64,000 bases of DNA from Lateolabrax maculatus. Lineage: Eukaryota; Chordata; Actinopteri; Acropomatiformes; Lateolabracidae. The stretch is taken from contig CM062211.1 of NCBI GenBank assembly GCA_031216445.1, forward strand, positions 3,484,001-3,548,000, given 5' to 3'. Position numbers and translations under genes: made by a program. Every line of letters begins with the position of its first letter. Position 1 is the stretch's first letter. Positions 39,277 to 50,234 of the stretch are shown here, piece after piece. The notes under the pieces are model-generated. The model was not told the DNA's origin and did no database searches. It saw nothing but the letters and a program-made list of their open reading frames with translations.

Positions 39277-41748
39277 GGTGGCCGCTGGGACAGGGGACAC
39301 AGCCCTGGGCCGCAGGGCAACAGAGTGACGAGGGGGGGACGGTAAGGGAAAGAAAACACAAGAGGTGGAGGAGGATGAGGGGACACAGCGAGGCCCAGCA
39401 GCGGCCAGAACAATGAAAGAAAGGGAAGGGAAGAGTGTACGCGTAGGCGGGGAAGGAAGCACAAGAGAGAAACTGATGTAAACAAAGATGTAAGCTAAAG
39501 GATTAAACCAGTAATAGCTGGAACAACAAGAAATCACTATCACTTACAGTATGTCCTTACAGGTATTGCAAATTTCTTGTATTAACTTAAGAAACAGTCT
39601 TGTAAACAGTATTTTCTAATTACATTAATTATGATCCAATTAAGATGGAGTATTACAATTCATACATTAATGTATTTTTGAATGGAATAGCTCTATAGGC
39701 AACTCATGTACCCAGTTTAATCAAAATACTACATTATTTACAATAAGTACAACAGTTAGATTACTGTGGTCCAGGTAAATGTAGCCATAGACTATACAAT
39801 TACAAACAGATGAAAATGCCAAACAGCAAGTGCTCTCACATACCAGTGGATGAAATGTGGATATCTTTAATCAGACCTCCCCCACGGGCAGGCAGGCATT
39901 TGTGTTTGTGCAGACGACAGAGAGTGTGGTGAGGCCTGGCATTTATCAGCATGGGTCTCCTCTTAAAACGCAGGCCTCTTTAGGAGATGAGACGCTGAGA
40001 GGCTCACCATAACCTGCACGTCACGAAAAACAGCGGAGATTAATCATCACCTGTGCAACAAGATTTTAGAAAAAAAATGACAGCATGCTAACTTACCATT
40101 CTGACATCATTTAAGATCTGCGCAAATCTCAATGTGAATGTACACATGAAGAGTTATAATGTATGTTTTGCACCATTGTATAGTTTTGGCCTTGATGCCT
40201 TTCCAACGAACAGCTAACAATAATGATGTCAGAGAAGACAGTGATGTGGTATTTATCTCTGATAGTCAAATTTACAGATTGTAGTCTGACGTCAGGATAG
40301 GCAGGCAGAGTCACTGCCCATCTTTCATTGCAGGCTAAAACCCCACCTTTTCATACTAATCAGCACATATTTATGTTTCATTACTTTCTTTTTTTTTTAT
40401 TGGAGCCACAACAGACACATCACAGGAAAGTTGTGATGCAAGCTGGATTTTCTTAATGCAGAGCTATCAAGCTGTCAAACATGTGCATTACTTTCCTCGT
40501 GTGGGCCTTCTTTTTACAGCTGGATTATTAAAAGGAAAAGGGGGGGGATACATACACACACACGTATATAAAAACATACAACAGAATTTAAAAGCATTGT
40601 ATTGGATTCTCTGTCAGGGTCAGCAACAACAAAATGTGATCCAGATATCCTCAATATTATCCTGTTCAACTTCACATGGGAAAGATACCAGATGTTAGGA
40701 TAAAGTACAGAAAATGTAGAAAACAATGGATAACACATCTAGAATGTAGGATGTAATGGTTAAACATACAAATGGTGTTGTGGATTTGAAATATTTCTAA
40801 CTTGAGGTTATTTGACACAACATTTGGAAACAGCAAAGTTCTACAGGCTAGGCTAGTTTAGCAAAACAAACATACAATTTAAGATTGAAGATGCACATTT
40901 CAAAATGTGGGTCTGTCTCTTAGGTTACAACAACCTCAAACCAACAAATGTAATTATGATGTGCATGCCTGCCTCAATGAGGTATTAACTCCAAACAATG
41001 GGAATATTCACTAGGAAGTAAGACAAAATAGTGGAGACTCACTACAAGACAAACTAACAAGGAAATGGACTCCCTCAGGTTTTATACTACCTATTTTGTG
41101 AACTTATTCTATTTTATGAAAAGGCATTAGGCTCCTATGGGCTCTATAGGCCCATATCACATATAACTTTCAAGCCAGATGTTATCATAAAGTTTACCTT
41201 CAATACATGTTATTAGGCTATTGTAGATCAATGTTTAGGCCTGAAATGAAGATCAAAGATTATGGCCAGTTTCCAGGCTGACACTCAAAAAAATATCAGG
41301 TACTCGTTGAAGTACACTGAAAGCCCACACAGCCGCTGTGTGTGTGCTCATCACTCTATACTTAGACAACTGCTGAACAAGATTTGGTCAACAGCTACTT
41401 CTCATGTCTCATCGGCACCACAACAGAGGCTTTTAAATGCCCACTATCAGATGGTGGTAAATGGAAAATGCGTAAAGCATAGAGAACAAGTATTTGATGC
41501 TTTTGTAACTACGCAAGTATGTTTAGTTTGTTTTTCCTCCTATGGTTACTGTGGCAGCTAAGCTAGGCAACCTAACACACCAGCAGGGACAAAAAAAAAA
41601 TAGTATATCTACTGGCAAAGCTAATGTGCCTCTCTGAGCAACAGGCCATCGACTGTTGATCATGGAAGTAAAACTGAACGAGGAAATCAGAGTGCTTCCT
41701 CCTTTTTCTTTTCCTTTTCCTTTTTTTCCAGAGGGGGACCCTGCACAT

Positions 41749-41771
41749 GCAGCAGCAGCAGCAGCAGCAGT
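41749..41771. repeat. (CAG)7 trinucleotide repeat
   Basis: Seven or so CAG units on the plus strand, CTG on the ppp6r2 transcript, inside the large 5' intron. The tract is short and uninterrupted. Confidence 0.9.
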
Positions 41772-43096
41772 GTCCATCTGGCATACATTTACCGAGTACA
41801 CAAGTGCAATAATAACCCGCTCAACGCTCCCTGTGGACACTGAGCAGGAAAGCAAATGCTTGACTTTACATCCAAAATAGAACCCACCAGAGGCAACCTC
41901 AACAAAAACAGTCTACTGGCACGTATAAAACATGATGAAAAGAGGAACAATGGCACACATAAAGAGCATACATGTGGATGTTGTGAGCCAACAATAGTCT
42001 GTAATTAGACAAGTTAAAAGCAGTGAAATCAAGCAAAAGGAAATTCCACCTGCACTTTTACACAAGCCTTCCTTCACTCACTGGATGTTATTAAAGATGC
42101 AACTAGTGTTTATCATGTTGTACTAGAAACCTAGTACAGTACAACATGCACTACCAAATGATCAACCAATCTGCAAAAGTGCACTTCAGAGGACAAACAA
42201 AAGCTACAGTTTTACTCAGCCCTTTGCAGCTTATTTGCACTTAGGTGTGCTGAAGTTGTAAAATTAGGTGAACACACCTCTATCTAATGCTTGAGACACA
42301 GATGATGGTCGCTAAATTTTAAAAGAGGCCTTTATAAGAATAAAAGCCGGTGATTTTACTGGTGCTTTCTAATACTCCTTCACAAATGTAAAGACTTCCT
42401 GCCACTTCTTCAATTCACATTATTGATTACCTTTGGGTTTGTTGGCTGGCAAACAAAATAATCTATGGCTTCAGACTTTGATAACTTGAGACTTTAGAAC
42501 ATATTTGGGCTGATGTACTTCAAAATGATGGATCAACCAATAACAAAACAAATATATGTATCTGCATCCCTTGTTTACAGTATGTTGTTACGTAAGTGGC
42601 CCCCATTTGTTGAGACTGTCTAACAATGAGTGACACACTGGTGTGAAGATAAAGAAATGTAAACTGAGCAACCATAGCCTTGGCATGAAGTGCACGTCAA
42701 CTGACTGCGGTAGGAGCTCAGATTTCTGTTTACTTCAACTCCAGTGGAGGCAGCACTACCAAATAATACAAGCCAAAACACAACGCAGACTCACAGTTAT
42801 TGCAGGTTAATTACACTCCGCCGTTTAAACTCGAGCTCCCTTTCCTTGTTTTTTTTTTTTTTTTTTTCATCCACCGTAAACTGACGCACAAATGAAGGCA
42901 GACGGTGTGAAACGTTAGCGAAGTTCCTCGATGTGAGTAACTGAGCCAGGCTCCGCTGCTGCTGGCCTCAGCCAGCCCCGACGGGCTGCACTCAGAATCA
43001 CTGCGTTACTTAACTAGTTGGCTCGTTAGTTACTGGACACTAACGACAAGTTTGAAGGCGCGCAGTATTATAAGGAACACATTAGTGCGGACATAC

Positions 43097-43245
43097 ATGT
43101 CGTTGATCTCGACGGCGGCCAACTGGAGCCGTTCAACGTAACTTGGCGACCGTGTTACGTTAACCAGCGCCAAGTGGTCGGACAGCTGAACATATTCATC
43201 CGGCGAAGTTAGCCCGTTAACCAACTCCGGTTTCTTCGCCGACAT
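43097..43245 (-). other. Candidate ORF-bearing exon of unknown identity
   Basis: On the minus strand an ATG at 43245 opens a frame starting MSAKKPELVNGLTSPDEYVQ. It runs 49 codons to a strong donor, AT|GTATGT, at 43097/43096. An in-frame TGA lies closely upstream, so the start is well bounded, but its TTT context is weak. Joining it to the ppp6r2 start exon would be out of frame with MFWKFD. It may be a uORF in an alternative ppp6r2 5' exon, the first exon of an unrecognised gene, or chance. I do not recognise the protein. Confidence 0.3.
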
Positions 43246-43478
43246 AAACGGTCCGTTTCCTCAGGCACCAACTCACCGAGTTAGAAAAACCACTCAGCCG
43301 ACGTTAGTTCCTCCTTCCCTGTGATTAGCACGCAAGGCTAATGAGCAGCTACCAGTGGCCGGGGCTGCTCCGAGTTAAACTCAAACTGCTCCTCAACTGA
43401 GCCGCAACTTCTTCAACTGCACACTCACCCCGAGCGGGCTGCGCACACTCGTGGCGGTCGTTCCGTCCAGACGCTTAC

Positions 43479-43960
43479 CTTTGATTCAGAGTCCGCTGCT
43501 GTTCCCTCCGTCCGCGCTGGGCTGTCGGCGGAGTTTTTTGCCCCGGCAGGCAGCTGCTGGGTGCCTAGCTGCGAGCTAACAGGCAGCGGAGAAGTGATTT
43601 GTTGTGAAGGAGGTCAGGCTGCTGCTGGTTAGCTCCACCTGGCTAACGCTGGTGTAATGTGTCCGCGGAGCCCGTCCCGTCAACCGGTCCCCGCACATTC
43701 AAGGGCCACCTGACGTACAGAGCGGTGGCTGTCACTCCAGAGGCGAAGTGTGCGGTCCGCACTCACGCACAAAGTAATTCGGACGCGCGGCTAAGTTTAG
43801 CATGCAAAGCAGGAAAAACTCAGTCATATTTTTCGAATCAAAATGGCGACACGGTGGCGGGAGCGCGCAGCGGAGCCTCGCGGGGGCGCGCACCGAGCCC
43901 GGCGGAGCACCGGGCGATGCGACAGTCCGCACGGTTACCTCCACTCAACCATCTCAACCA
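43479..43960 (-). promoter_or_regulatory. ppp6r2: ppp6r2 5' exon and CpG-rich promoter region
   Basis: GC- and CpG-rich DNA around a 5' UTR exon whose donor is CAAAG|GTAAGC at 43479/43478. Near 43840-43850 the plus strand reads AAAATGGCGAC, close to a YY1-type AANATGGCG motif. No TATA box is evident. The transcription start cannot be placed exactly from sequence. Confidence 0.55.
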
Positions 43961-45299
43961 TCAGGCTCAGGCTCAGGGTCTAAACATCAAATCCATGTAT
44001 GCGCGACACTGGGAAGGAGGGTCCTTGACACTTTATGCTATTTTAACCGTCCAACGCTTTTCTGTAATATCTTGACGTAATTCTGAGATGTGTTATGTGG
44101 ACTTTGAGTATTTCCCTCTAATATACGGTACTATCATTTACTGCGATTTCGGCCAATCCTTAACTAATCCTAAAATGTATGTAGTCACAGTGCTCTCCGC
44201 CCTACATCATACCAAATCTGACACTCATTCAGTATTGCTTCTCTGTTTTCCGATGTACAGAAATTTGTGTTGGAATTATTTATTTAAGATAAACAAAATG
44301 CTATGAAAATAAAATTAATCTCACACTGGGTTGCATTGGATTTCAAAAATAAAATGTATAGAAGTTCTTATTTGGGTTCCATTTAAATAGACATAATAAA
44401 TGTACTGACCTGGTACTGACTCCTGACAGGCTGTAGCTGAGCCTGACCTTTAACCTTAGAGAATATATCATGTATTACATGTATATTATACATATTTAAG
44501 TAAGATGTGCTGAAAGGCAAGGTATTTTAATGGGGAAAAATGTTTACTCTATAAAATATAATAATGACAAATGTCCATCACAAGTTATGAGTATGGAAGT
44601 AAAGTTAGGCTGTAATAATTTGAATTTTGTTAGCAACCAAATACCTGATTGTGAAATTTAACCCCAATATTGAAATTAAAATATCACTGAATTAATACCA
44701 TTGAAATATTTTACTTTAAAATCCATGAATTGAATATATGAGGTTGTCCTGTAATAGGACAAAGGTCTGATCAATTCCATTCAAGCTGGACTGAATGTTT
44801 AGATCAGAAAATGACCAACTGAAAGTTAGAAACTTCAAAGAGTTTTTAAAGAGCCAAATTCAAACCACATAAGTTCAGATAGACGGTTTTTAAAATAAAA
44901 TATTTTAGTGCAATTAATAAAGTGGTATTTAAATGTCAACATCAAGTTTTCAGTCACGATTAAATTTCACAATGAAGTATTCAGTTGCATATATGATTCA
45001 GATCGTTATGGCCTTGCTTTTTTCCATGTATCAAAACACAAATTGACTCATTACAATTGCTTTATCTCTAAGCTGTAAGAAACTATTATTGATATGAAAC
45101 CATCACATGATCGCCAGAAACTCCGCCACTGTTAAAAAGTAATGTTTTATGCACGTTTTGCTTTCTGTTGTTTTTCTCCTCTCCTTGACTTCTTTTCTCT
45201 CCTCATTTCTTCATCTAACACCTTTCTCACCACTTACTTTCCTTCCTTCCTTGTCTCCTCTCCTCTCCCTTCCCCTCCCCTCTTCTCCTCGCCCGCTCT
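43961..45299. other. Intergenic region between ppp6r2 and cbll1
   Basis: AT-rich spacer between two divergent genes (head to head), with no exon or recognised repeat. A pyrimidine-rich (TCTCCTC/TTCC) tract occupies about 45170-45300, directly before cbll1. In human the two genes are on different chromosomes. Confidence 0.6.
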
Positions 45300-45318
45300 A
45301 TCCCACAATGCATTGCGT
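45300..45318 (+). promoter_or_regulatory. cbll1: ZNF143/Staf-like promoter element of cbll1
   Basis: ATCCCACAATGCATTGCG lies about 15 bases before the cbll1 ATG and resembles the ZNF143 core TCCCAGAATGCATTG. The long TC-rich tract upstream and the CpG-rich DNA in intron 1 fit a TATA-less housekeeping promoter. Binding is an inference from the motif. Confidence 0.45.
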
Positions 45319-45332
45319 TCACTCGCCTGATC

Positions 45333-48300
45333 ATGGACCAAAGCGGTAAGCAAAATGCCCAGTAGGGCCGACGTTGGCAAACTTCTTTTATGTGCCATAT
45401 TTTTTCTCTGCGCAGCCACAGTTGTCGTCGTGCCGGCTCTTCCGATAGCGCCGCAGCGTCCCGCGGGCGGACGGGCTGCCCGCGGCCCGCTGCTCCGCCA
45501 CGGCCGGCCCGCTGCGGGCTAACGTTAGCCACGGACAGGCTAGCGCCGGAGTAACGTCAACGCCACAACACTGGTGCTCGCCAGAAGTTCACCATAAGTT
45601 CCGAATCGGGCCGCGAGGCCGCATGCAGTGTGGCAAACGAGTTTGCACGGTTTCGATGTTGAATGGCGAACAACGCGTCTCGCACATGTTTGTAGGCGTA
45701 ACCGCTACCTGTGACTGAGTTGGGGCGCGAGAGCCGCCTGACCGCCGTTAGCGCAGTGCTACCTCGGATAGCGCAGATGTTGCAGAAGATGACATGATGG
45801 GATCCTGTCTTCAGCTGAAACTCACGAGGCTCTCCTCTCGGCTTTTCGCTCACAGCCCTGACGCCAGGCCGCTGAAGTCCTAACAGAGGGGTTTTCATTT
45901 GATAACATTCATCTAGCAGCTAGTTGCCCAGAGTTACAAGACGTTACCGGACGCTGCTAACTTTGAATGTGTCGTTGTTGTTCCAGCCGGTGAGGATTTC
46001 CTCCAAAACGTGTCCCCTCAGCAGCATAAGGGATTGTTAATATGCAATGTAGTTTTAAGCTTTGTGGACAAGTAGGGGTCACTATCGCACGCCCTGTCAC
46101 TGCATTTACACATCCTGACTTCCAGCATCTTTTCCTGGAAGCCAACTCTATAACAATGAATATTAGAAATTACTCACTCAGGCGGATTTCACCCGTCCCA
46201 TTAGTCATTTAAAGTCTATATGTATGAATTCTGATGTCCCTTGAGTCCATGTTGTATCATTTTGTGGGGTTTTATTTTGAAAGGATTTATTGTTTCCTGA
46301 CTGCACTATAAGACTAAAAAGTTTCTGCTCTGCTTTTTCCCCCCCAGCAGACAATGATCTTCAAGGAAGCGACGGCTCTGGGAGTTTGGGCGGCCCAGAT
46401 GTTCGCCGACGAATCCCCATCAAACTCATATCCAAGCAGCCCTTAAGGAGCAAACCTCTGCCCCGCGCCCAGAGACCCAGCAGCAGGCCATCTAAAAGTG
46501 AGGCTGGAGAAGATGGTAGGCGCAGTCTGCAGTACACAGTGCCTCTTAGCACTGTGTTTTAAGGATATTACTTTAAAAACAGCATTCACAGTGTGCATAT
46601 GGTTGTTTCATACAGGTTGCAAAAAATACGCAGTGTATATGAAGTCCTAATTTAACAGTTATTCATTTTTAGTTCTTATTGTCTGGTTAAACTTTAGAAT
46701 TGAGCTTGATAAGTATGTGAGGGAGAAAAGACAGCTGTCACATTACAAGGATAATAACTCTACAGGGATCACAAAACAACAGAAACAGTCAGCTGAACCT
46801 CATAATGTTTTCTTTGTTGAGACTGTCGGAGGCGTTGATCAATCCTGGAAGTTATATCTGAGGTAGTAGCTAAGGTAGTGTTGTTAGTGTCTTTCGGTCA
46901 GTGTTGGTGAAGGTCAGAAGTTTGACCTCCTTCCCTCTTTGCCAATGCAGTTTTGCTGTTCTCAGGTCATCATGATGTTTAAGACTTAACTTCTCTTCAC
47001 TGGGTGCCTGAAGGACTAGGATTGGGACACTGCGATTTGTAAAACAAAATGTAAACATTTATTTATTTATTTTTTTTAAACCAAAATGTGTCATGCAGTT
47101 TACATTTGCACCATCAGAGGGTGACAGGTTTCCAGAAATATTACTTAAACATTGATACTTGTTGTTGCTGAAGGGGTTATACAAGGGAACCTTGTTTTCC
47201 TATAGTATTTTTAAATTTATTATGTCAAAACAACTGTTTACAGTGTCAGATTAACATACAGAAGACATTTTTTTTCATGCTCAAATAATTTTAGTCCTAA
47301 TTTGGGTTTTAGGGCTTACTCATTTTGTCATCATTGCATCATTAATACTTGTCTCTTATGTGTTACAGATAACTTTGGCTTCAAGCAAGAGGACAGGTTT
47401 GACTGTGGAGCTAAAGCTGGTGATGTTTTTGCAAATCAGAGGAGATTCCCCCAGCAAATGTTTTGGGACTACAAGGTACATCACCTGTGGGGAATGAAAC
47501 GATTCAAGAGCTTATGCAGCGTTTTTAGATTGATATTAATGACAAACACTTCTCTGATTCAATTTCAAAGAACGGGCAAGCAAAAAAGTAGACAAATTCT
47601 CAGTGCTAATGATATCCAAGTAATTGTATGTGAACGTGTGTTAATCATAGTCGCCTGTGATTCTGATCTCTCCTTGTTTTTTCAACAGTTACATTTGATT
47701 GGAGAAAGGGATGAAGTACCGATTCACTTTTGTGATAAGTGTGGTCTTCCTGTCCAGCTCTATGGACGGATGGTATGTATTTTGTTGAGCTGACCTTTCT
47801 CCGCAGGCAGTCACAAAGAAATGTTTGTGTGTTAACCCTCATTCTTTTAACTCCTCAGATCCCCTGCAAACATGTTTTCTGCTACGACTGTGCTTTGCTT
47901 CATGAGAAGAAAGGGGAAAAGATGTGCCCTGGGTGAGCGCTTCAGGAGACATTTTAAATGTGTTGTGGTAGATCGTGAGTCGTAGATCACAGGTGTTTCT
48001 GAAATATTTACTGAACCTGATGTAGCATTAAACCAGTATGTAGGATTTTGTAGCGTAGCTCATCAGATGTGTTTTTATCATGACCTTGTGTCACTGAACT
48101 TTTGTCCCTGTGTGTTCAGGCTCACTTTGTACAACTGCACAGACCCGGTGCAGCGCATCGAGCAGTGCCAGCGTGGTTCCCTCTACATGTGCAGCATTGT
48201 GCCGGGATGCAAGCGCACCTACCTGTCCCAGCGTGACCTGCAGGCCCATGTCAACCACCGCCACATGAGGGCGGCCAAGTCTTCCGCTGGCCGCCCTGAG

Positions 48301-49137
48301 CCCGTGCACCTGCCCCCTGCATCTGAGGTCCCTGACCGTTTCCGCGTGCCTCCACCTCACTTACCCAAGAACCACGTTCACCTTCCCAACCCGCTCCAGC
48401 ACAGCAGCCACGACCCCTACAGTCAGCCGCCCCCACCCACCGCTCACGAAGCCCCGCCCCCGACCTCCGCTCTTGGTCCTGAGACATTCCGCATCGCCAC
48501 GGTAACGACCCGTAAACACAGCAATCTCATCACCGTGCCCATCCAAGATGACTCCTCTTCCTCTCGGGAGCCCCATTCTGGCGGGCCGGGCCCCTCTCAG
48601 CCCCCGCACCACCACCCCGGGGACTATCCCGGCCAGCCACCTGTAGTGCCCCACTCTCACCACATGATGGCACCACCGCAGCAGCACTTTGGCCCCCCAC
48701 CTCCTCCGCCTCCTCCTATCAGCCACCCCATGCAGCATCCTCCCCAGGCCGCCGGGACACCACACATGGTGTATAACCAGGCCCCTCCTCCCCCCATGTC
48801 CACAGCTCCCCCACCAATCACTCCACCACCAGGGCACATCATGGGCCAGATGCCCCCCTATATGAACCACCCACCCCCAGGACCACCACCACAACACAGT
48901 GGTCCCCCTGTCAACGCACCCCCACCTCATCATTACAACCCCAACTCCATGCAGCAGTTCCCTGAAGACCAGGGCACCCTCAGTCCCCCGTTCAGCCAGC
49001 CAGGAGGTCTCAGTCCTGGGATGTGGCCCGCTCCGAGAGGGCCCCCACCTCCACGAATGCAGGGTCCTCCTCCCCAGGGCCAGATGCCTGGACCGCACCA
49101 CCCAGATCAGGGCCGCTACAGGCCTTATTATCAGTAA
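45333..49137 (+). CDS. cbll1: Hakai RING E3 ubiquitin ligase
   Basis: This gene encodes Hakai/CBLL1, an E3 ligase for tyrosine-phosphorylated E-cadherin and a partner of the m6A methyltransferase complex (family knowledge). Exons: 45333-45345, 46351-46515 (or from 46348), 47369-47475, 47689-47772, 47859-47932, 48120-49137, giving about 486 residues; human is 491. The start MDQSDNDLQG and the DVRRRIPIKLISKQ block match the family. RING ligands CDKC (about 110-113), CKHVFCYDC (126-134) and C146 are seen. The last pair is abnormal, CPGLTLYNC instead of CPGC. The Hakai pTyr-binding region continues with a C2H2-like finger (SIVPGCKRTYLSQRDLQAH). A long Pro-rich, Gly/His/Gln tail ends GRYRPYYQ. Confidence 0.96.
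45410..45565. promoter_or_regulatory. cbll1: CpG island in cbll1 intron 1
   Basis: Very dense CpG (for example GCGCCGCAGCG, CCCGCGGGCGG) just after the first coding exon. It contains the 14-bp palindrome GGCTAACGTTAGCC at 45517-45530. This is probably part of the cbll1 promoter region. Confidence 0.55.
45566..46347 (+). other. cbll1: Rest of cbll1 intron 1
   Basis: Intronic sequence after the CpG island. No exon or repeat is recognised. It ends in a T/C-rich tract and a tandem CAGCAG acceptor at 46345-46350. Confidence 0.6.
46516..47368 (+). other. cbll1: cbll1 intron 2, nothing identified
   Basis: Intron between donor GTAGGC and acceptor GTTACAG. It is AT-rich with a short T-rich stretch near 47065. 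No additional exon is supported. Confidence 0.6.
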
Positions 49138-49436
49138 ACTGCCAACTGAACGAATGGGCAACAGCCTGTCGTTCTATTCCACACCACTCGTCTGAATAAT
49201 GTGATAGTAAACCTCAGGGTTACAGGATGTAGGACTTTCATTTTGATAAAACTGCCCCCGAAGCAAATGTGTATGTGCGGCACATTTTAGTTAAGTGTAC
49301 TGAGCTTTCCGCTGAACAATAGACTTGGAGAAGAGCAGGAATGTTCCTTTTTTTTTTTTTATAGCATATGGTAAATATTTCTGTATGTATGTCAGCTGAT
49401 CTCACACATATGTACGTATGACGCTAACTATGTCTC

Positions 49437-49442
49437 AATAAA
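49437..49442 (+). terminator. cbll1: cbll1 poly(A) signal
   Basis: AATAAA 300 bases after the stop codon, followed by a T-rich segment and CTTGTTTTGATATG. This gives a short 3' UTR (49138 to about 49460). Confidence 0.7.
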
Positions 49443-49464
49443 TTTTTAACTGCAGATTTACATC

Positions 49465-50234
49465 TCATACTTGTTTTGATATGACGACTGAGGAAAGATC
49501 ACCAGCTTGTTTGTTTGCTTTAGGGGTTAGAGAACAACAATTAGTATTTTAACATCTAGCACGCTATCTTAGAAGACATTTCATTTTGTTATTAAAACAG
49601 GTTATATGTACGAAGACACCTGGCAACATTTATTTTTTAAGACTTTTTTTAGTCCCGTAGCTCTTTTGTCAAAGCTCGTGTTCCCAGGTTGAGGAACTAA
49701 TTCTTATGTGTCAACAGTATGTCAGCTTGCTTTTCAATGAATATCATAAACTCAGAAGTTTTTCAGTTCCTTTTTCTAAACAAAAAGTGAAAGTTTGTAA
49801 GTGACAAAAAGTTATTCTCTTTCAAACTTTGCTCTGTATGTCAATATTGGTAGTGCAGTGATACCTTACTTTATTTTTAGAAAAGAGCTGGTTTTAACCA
49901 TCTAGATGACATATTTTAGATATTAACGTATTTAATGCATTTGATTGACACAATGAACACATGTAACACCCTTTGTTACACCAAATGATTTCATATCCTC
50001 ATTTAATCTTGAAAATATAAAGCATTTACCAAAGAAATAGTCTGAAAAGGACACTACAGCTTTCACCAAAACAGCACTTCAAAATATAACTCAAGTCTAT
50101 TTAACAGGAAAAAATGAAATATACAAAATATTGAGTTGTGATAGTATGGTGAGTATAGTAGATTTAACAGCATTTCTGTGTGGATTGTGGTTGAATGATC
50201 TTGTGAAAGGATGTTCCTGGAGGCAGCTGGTCTT
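49465..50234. other. Convergent spacer / 3' UTR of slc26a3-like gene
   Basis: Lies between the cbll1 poly(A) signal and the last slc26a3-like coding exon on the opposite strand. Minus-strand AATAAA (TTTATT) occurs near 49629 and 49870, so much of it is probably the 3' UTR of the minus-strand gene. No coding sequence is seen. Confidence 0.5.

Larger units (their letters stand above)
39285..43478 (-). other. ppp6r2: Large ppp6r2 5' intron
   Basis: It lies between the inferred 5' UTR exon donor (CAAAG|GTAAGC, 43479/43478) and the acceptor CCCAG just before the start-codon exon (39284). Eight UTR bases, CGGCCACC, precede the ATG. It contains a CAG repeat (41749-41771), a T-rich tract near 42850 and the ORF-bearing segment 43097-43245. 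No other exon is convincing. Confidence 0.55.

Noticed and set aside
39046..39543. 165-codon minus-strand ORF read from an upstream Met
   Set aside because: Only the part from MFWKFD (39276) is PPP6R2. The upstream part is an intron/leader, and a CCCAG acceptor with GCCACCATG marks the real start.
47302..47793. 163-codon plus-strand ORF through cbll1 exons 3-4
   Set aside because: It reads through an intron. The real coding parts are 47369-47475 and 47689-47772, joined in the Hakai order.
48361..49161. 266-codon minus-strand ORF opposite cbll1 exon 6
   Set aside because: It is an antisense shadow of the Pro-rich Hakai tail. CCN/CCA codon runs create long open antisense frames.
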